Positions 6,747 to 9,433 of a stretch of DNA of 9,433 nucleotides are shown in pieces; the stretch's first letter is position 1; every line of letters begins with the position of its first letter. The notes under the pieces were generated by a model. The model ran no database searches, was not told the origin of the DNA, and saw only the letters and a program-made list of their open reading frames with translations. The position numbers and the translations under genes are program-made. The DNA comes from Opitutaceae bacterium (GTDB lineage: Bacteria; Verrucomicrobiota; Verrucomicrobiae; Opitutales; Opitutaceae): positions 1-9,433 of the forward strand of contig JAISAX010000938.1 in NCBI GenBank assembly GCA_031266495.1, written 5' to 3'.

Positions 6747-7976
6747 TTATTTTTGTGCTTCGTTTGCGGAGTGTTGTCCGATCAGGCGGAGGCGAGTGGC
6801 TGCGGTTTGTCCGACTGTATCCGCGAGAGAATCGGTTTCGGCGGGAGAGATGCCCGGCCGTGTGGCGGAGTCGCGAAGCGCGGAGCGGGTTCGGTCGGCG
6901 TGGCGGATGGCGCGGCGGTAATGTTCGGCAGCATCGCCGGTGGAACCGATAAAACGTTCCTGCAAAAAGCCGCGCAGCTCCTCGATGTTGGTCAATTTGG
7001 AGGGATGGTCGTCGGCCAGCGTTTCTGCGCTGGCGAGGTGTTCAAGCGCCTGTTGCGCGGCTTGTTGAGCACCGGCGAAATCACCCGACGCCTTGCTCGC
7101 GCTGGCGAGCCGGATGAGATTGGCCACGCTTTCCATGTGCCAGCCCCATGTGCCTTCGGGCGCTCTGTTGAGGGTTTGCAAGTGGCGTCTGGCCCCCGCC
7201 CTGTCCCCGCCGCGCAGCAATTCGCGGCTTTCGGCAAACGTAGTGGAAAAATGCTCATTCCGTTTCCAATTTCCTGATACGGAAGACGGAACGGGTGTCG
7301 AGGCGGTGGCGGCGGGTGCGGCGGCGGAGTGGCCAAGGGCCGCAAATGACCGGAGCGCGGGATGGGAAACAGGCGCTTTTCCCGATGCCGACACCGATGC
7401 AGCCGTCCCGTCCGCGTCATGTTCCGGTATGACAATCGCGACAAACACGTTTGGCGAGGATTCACCAAACAAACGCGCGCCGCGGTTCCCACTGTCGCCG
7501 TCCCGCGCGAGGCTCCATTGGAATCTGTAATTGCCGGGAATGACGGGAGCCGTGATGTCGAAGGAAAATGTTTCGCTGTTGCCCGGCGGAACCGGCGCGC
7601 CGATATTCACCCTTGCGACTCTCCAGGCGAGGTCGTCTCCGATATTGCCGAGACTGTATCCGTATTCCGGATCCCATGTGGCTTCACCATTGTTGAAAAA
7701 GGTCAGTGATACCCGCCGGGTTTCCCCAGCCGGGATCACTTCGGGGACGTTTTGCGAGACAAAGCGGGCGTCGGCAGACGAGGGACGGGCCTCGCCGGTG
7801 TCCGAATGCAGGAGGAAGGGCGTTGTGAGAGGCGCCGTCAGGGAGAGGGCGGCGGCAAGCCGAAACACACGTCTGGATGCGTTCAGGGATACGCGTGGGA
7901 AAAGCGGGCGAACCGGGCCGGGGTCACCGGCGCGGCGCCCGGAGGAGGGAGCGAATGTATTCATTTTAAAAGACAT
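6747..7976 (-). CDS. Exported or membrane-anchored protein with NBR1-type Ig domain and helical C-terminal half
   Basis: The product is 409 residues. A basic, Pro-rich n-region of about 36 residues leads to a hydrophobic segment (about 37-56), either an unusually long signal peptide or a membrane anchor. Residues about 69-183 resemble an NBR1-like Ig domain: SQNVPEVIPAGE, LTFFNNGEATW, and TAPVIPGNYRFQW follow the pattern of this beta-sandwich, which usually serves as a binding or spacer module. An Ala/Pro-rich linker follows (about 190-235). The rest (about 240-405) is Ala-rich and helical with TPR-like stretches such as GDFAGAQQAAQQALEHL, though no full TPR array is certain. The ATG overlaps the upstream stop by one base; a second ATG at 7964 is possible, and neither has a clear Shine-Dalgarno. 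The RHS gene starts 24 nt downstream. I infer a scaffold or partner outside the cytoplasm, perhaps for the RHS protein. No catalytic motif is seen. Confidence 0.85.
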   Translation of the reverse strand: MSFKMNTFAPSSGRRAGDPGPVRPLFPRVSLNASRRVFRLAAALSLTAPLTTPFLLHSDTGEARPSSADARFVSQNVPEVIPAGETRRVSLTFFNNGEATWDPEYGYSLGNIGDDLAWRVARVNIGAPVPPGNSETFSFDITAPVIPGNYRFQWSLARDGDSGNRGARLFGESSPNVFVAIVIPEHDADGTAASVSASGKAPVSHPALRSFAALGHSAAAPAATASTPVPSSVSGNWKRNEHFSTTFAESRELLRGGDRAGARRHLQTLNRAPEGTWGWHMESVANLIRLASASKASGDFAGAQQAAQQALEHLASAETLADDHPSKLTNIEELRGFLQERFIGSTGDAAEHYRRAIRHADRTRSALRDSATRPGISPAETDSLADTVGQTAATRLRLIGQHSANEAQK

Positions 7977-7978
7977 CA
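7974..7978 (-). promoter_or_regulatory. TGATG stop/start overlap coupling two genes
   Basis: The stop TGA of the dehydratase-like gene and the ATG of the Ig-like gene share one A on the minus strand. No Shine-Dalgarno sits ahead of the ATG, so the second gene is probably translated by termination-reinitiation. This is the strongest physical link between the two genes. Confidence 0.75.
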
Positions 7979-9226
7979 GAAGGATTCGGAGAGTTGTTCG
8001 AGGAAGGCCCGGATTTTCATCGTCTGCTCCTCGGTGGCGGGTTCGTTGTGGACGGTGTGCTCAAGGGCAACGATGGGGAAGCCCTGCTTGCGGAAATGGT
8101 TTCGCTCCAGTTGCTGTACAAGGCTGGCGTAGGGACAGGCCGTGATGGCCGACGAAATGAGTCCCCTGGCCCCGGTCTTTTCAATCAGCGCCTCGATGCC
8201 GCGGCGGCGCAGGAGAGCGGAGGCGCCGGTGGCTTCGCCGAGTTCGCCGCGCAACTGCGATTCGAAAAGGTAGTGCGCAAGGGATTCGAGCGGCGGCACG
8301 TCCTCGCGATACAACGAGGTGCCGAGCATGACAAGGCCGACAATGACGGCGTTGGCTTTCTCCAGGATCTGGAAAAAACTCAGCCCGCCCGGAGGCCCGC
8401 CAGCAAGAATGAGCGGCAGGCAGGGGCGCGTCTCCGGCGTCTTTGCGGCCTCTTCCAGTTCGACAAGCAGGCGGTCGAGGATCCCGAAATATTTTTTCGG
8501 GTTTCCGAAAAAACCGCTGGAACCGCCGAGCAACCACATGATCTCGATGCTGCCAACGTCAAAGGGTCGTTTGAGGCGCAGGTCGAGGATGCGGGCGACT
8601 TTTTTCAGGGCGTCGTTCTTGAGGCGGATTTCCGCGGAGAGACGGTCTTCGTCAACGGGCTTTCCCTGGAGCCAGATGGAGGCTTTGCGCAGTTCGCCGG
8701 CAAGGAATTTTGTGCGGGTTTCGAGTCCTTCACCGACCTTGAATGCGGTCACGCCTTCGAGGGTATAGACTTCGTATCCGATGTTGCGGGCGTGCTCGAT
8801 GACCATGCCGATGGGTTCGCAACCGGAACTGAAGGCGAGGACGCGTTTTATCGGATCGTCGCGTTTGGTGTGCCAGCGTCCGATCATGGTTTTGATCATG
8901 GAGCAGAATTCGGAGGGGATTTGAAAGGTGTCCTCGGCGATGCGTTCGGAGCGGTGGCTTTCCTTGCGCCAGAGTTCCATGATGGAGGCGGGGATGGTGT
9001 CGGTGGCGCGCAGGAGCGGGGAGTCCCAGGCGGCGCCGCCCCAGACGGCGCGGCGGCCTTCGTGGACGACGAGGTGCTCGATGCGTTCGAGGTTCCACGA
9101 GCGGGCAAGTTCGCCGAGTTCGACGATGGCCTGGGAGAAGGGTTTTTCCACTTTGGCATCGTAAATGTTGGGCTGGTGGCGGCTGCCGTGACGGATGGTG
9201 CCCGGCTCGTAGTCGGTGGTGTCCAC
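7976..9226 (-). CDS. 2-hydroxyacyl-CoA dehydratase / benzoyl-CoA reductase-like subunit (HgdB/BcrC superfamily)
   Basis: A 416-residue member of the family whose subunits hold a [4Fe-4S] cluster and, after ATP-driven one-electron reduction by a separate activator, remove water from 2-hydroxyacyl-CoA or reduce benzoyl-CoA. Three cysteines fit the cluster-binding positions: Cys108 (IPSEFCSMIK), Cys136 (SSGCEP) and Cys364 (ITACPYASLVQQ). The C-terminal FPIVALEH ... KIRAFLEQL matches the family's closing strand and helix, and LILAGGPPG fits its central Gly-rich turn. Cys269 is probably not a ligand. The protein has no signal peptide and should be cytoplasmic. Family members normally work as pairs with an HgdC-type activator; no partner or activator lies in this window and either could be upstream. 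The substrate cannot be told from sequence. The start is weak: GTG with no Shine-Dalgarno, while codon usage looks coding for some 90 bases further upstream. Its stop overlaps the Ig-like gene's start. Confidence 0.85.
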   Translation of the reverse strand: MDTTDYEPGTIRHGSRHQPNIYDAKVEKPFSQAIVELGELARSWNLERIEHLVVHEGRRAVWGGAAWDSPLLRATDTIPASIMELWRKESHRSERIAEDTFQIPSEFCSMIKTMIGRWHTKRDDPIKRVLAFSSGCEPIGMVIEHARNIGYEVYTLEGVTAFKVGEGLETRTKFLAGELRKASIWLQGKPVDEDRLSAEIRLKNDALKKVARILDLRLKRPFDVGSIEIMWLLGGSSGFFGNPKKYFGILDRLLVELEEAAKTPETRPCLPLILAGGPPGGLSFFQILEKANAVIVGLVMLGTSLYREDVPPLESLAHYLFESQLRGELGEATGASALLRRRGIEALIEKTGARGLISSAITACPYASLVQQLERNHFRKQGFPIVALEHTVHNEPATEEQTMKIRAFLEQLSESF

Positions 9227-9352
9227 GCGGATACCGTGTGCGCCGGTGGCGGTGGCATCGGCATCGGTAACGGTGGCGGAGGCGGTGACGGAGGGTTCTT
9301 CGGTGGTTATGCTGCTAATGGTGCGGGTGGTTTTTCTTGTGCGGTTGTGCGG

Positions 9353-9383
9353 GTGTGTGCGCGTGTGCGTTCGTGCGTGTGTA
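9353..9383. repeat. Alternating purine-pyrimidine GT/GC tract
   Basis: Bases 9353-9370 alternate strictly between G and T/C for 18 nt. After one break, bases 9372-9383 alternate for a further 12. Such tracts can adopt left-handed Z-DNA under negative supercoiling. It lies about 130-155 nt upstream of the first GTG of the operon. Confidence 0.5.
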
Positions 9384-9420
9384 GTCTGGAATTGGTTACG
9401 TCTTCAAATGATGTCGCGCC

Positions 9421-9433
9421 GGGGGGGGGGGGG
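9421..9433. repeat. Terminal run of 13 G
   Basis: The window ends in 13 consecutive G. This is most likely an assembly or sequencing edge (poly-G artefact) but could be a true homopolymer where assembly broke. Confidence 0.7.

Larger units (their letters stand above)
9227..9433. other. Upstream end region, no complete gene
   Basis: The minus-strand frame of the dehydratase-like gene stays open from its GTG up to a TGA near 9405, but with no ATG, GTG or TTG. The first part reads like coding sequence, Thr/Ala-rich with GC-ending codons. Further right the sequence becomes GT-rich and low in complexity, then ends in a G run. A weak minus-strand promoter guess is TTGAAG (9402-9407) with CTACAC 17 nt later (9379-9384); the -10 match is poor, so I do not call it. 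Confidence 0.5.

Noticed and set aside
8896..9264. Minus-strand frame with an ATG at 9264, upstream of the dehydratase GTG
   Set aside because: Shifted frame over the dehydratase gene giving Pro/Ser-rich sequence with no family features.
9379..9407. Promoter-like TTGAAG with a 17-nt spacer to CTACAC
   Set aside because: The -10 element matches poorly and the tract is GT-rich, so chance is likely.

Overview
The window is a compact, single-direction stretch of bacterial DNA. Every gene I can support is read on the minus strand, from the right end towards the left. The order of transcription is: a 2-hydroxyacyl-CoA dehydratase-like iron-sulfur protein (7976-9226), a secreted or anchored Ig-like plus helical protein (6747-7976), a very large secreted RHS/YD-repeat protein (474-6722), and a small lipoprotein (14-463). 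The junctions are a 1-nt stop/start overlap, a 24-nt gap and a 10-nt gap. No terminator hairpin fits between any two genes, so a single operon is the simplest reading. Its promoter must lie in or beyond the last 200 bases.

The organism is probably a high-GC Verrucomicrobiota member, perhaps an Opitutales/Opitutaceae relative. This is inference from remembered family style: an RHS protein with a Sec signal peptide and no PAAR domain, an RHS core ending in DYLG, an NBR1-type Ig domain next door, and strongly GC-ending codons. No marker gene is present to prove it.

The centre of interest is the RHS protein and its downstream partner. The RHS core keeps three residues (Arg, Asp, Asp) with the 13- and 23-residue spacing I recall for the self-cleaving protease of TcC/RHS shells. 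A roughly 305-residue tail of different character follows: a Ser-rich linker, a Gly-rich hydrophobic stretch, and a terminal segment with an LD-x5-HD motif resembling the active-site helix of phospholipase A2-like toxin domains. The tail and the next gene are clearly more AT-rich than the RHS core. The next gene's AGGAG ribosome binding site overlaps the RHS stop codon. This is the layout of a polymorphic toxin with an exchangeable tip and a candidate lipoprotein immunity partner.

The two upstream genes are harder to connect. The dehydratase-like protein belongs to a cytoplasmic radical-enzyme family, while the Ig-like protein carries an N-terminal hydrophobic segment and probably acts outside the cytoplasm. 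Their tight linkage to an RHS toxin-like gene is unusual and may be the least described aspect of the locus. The window ends in 13 consecutive G, probably a contig edge. I saw no tRNA, rRNA, CRISPR array, insertion sequence or attachment site.
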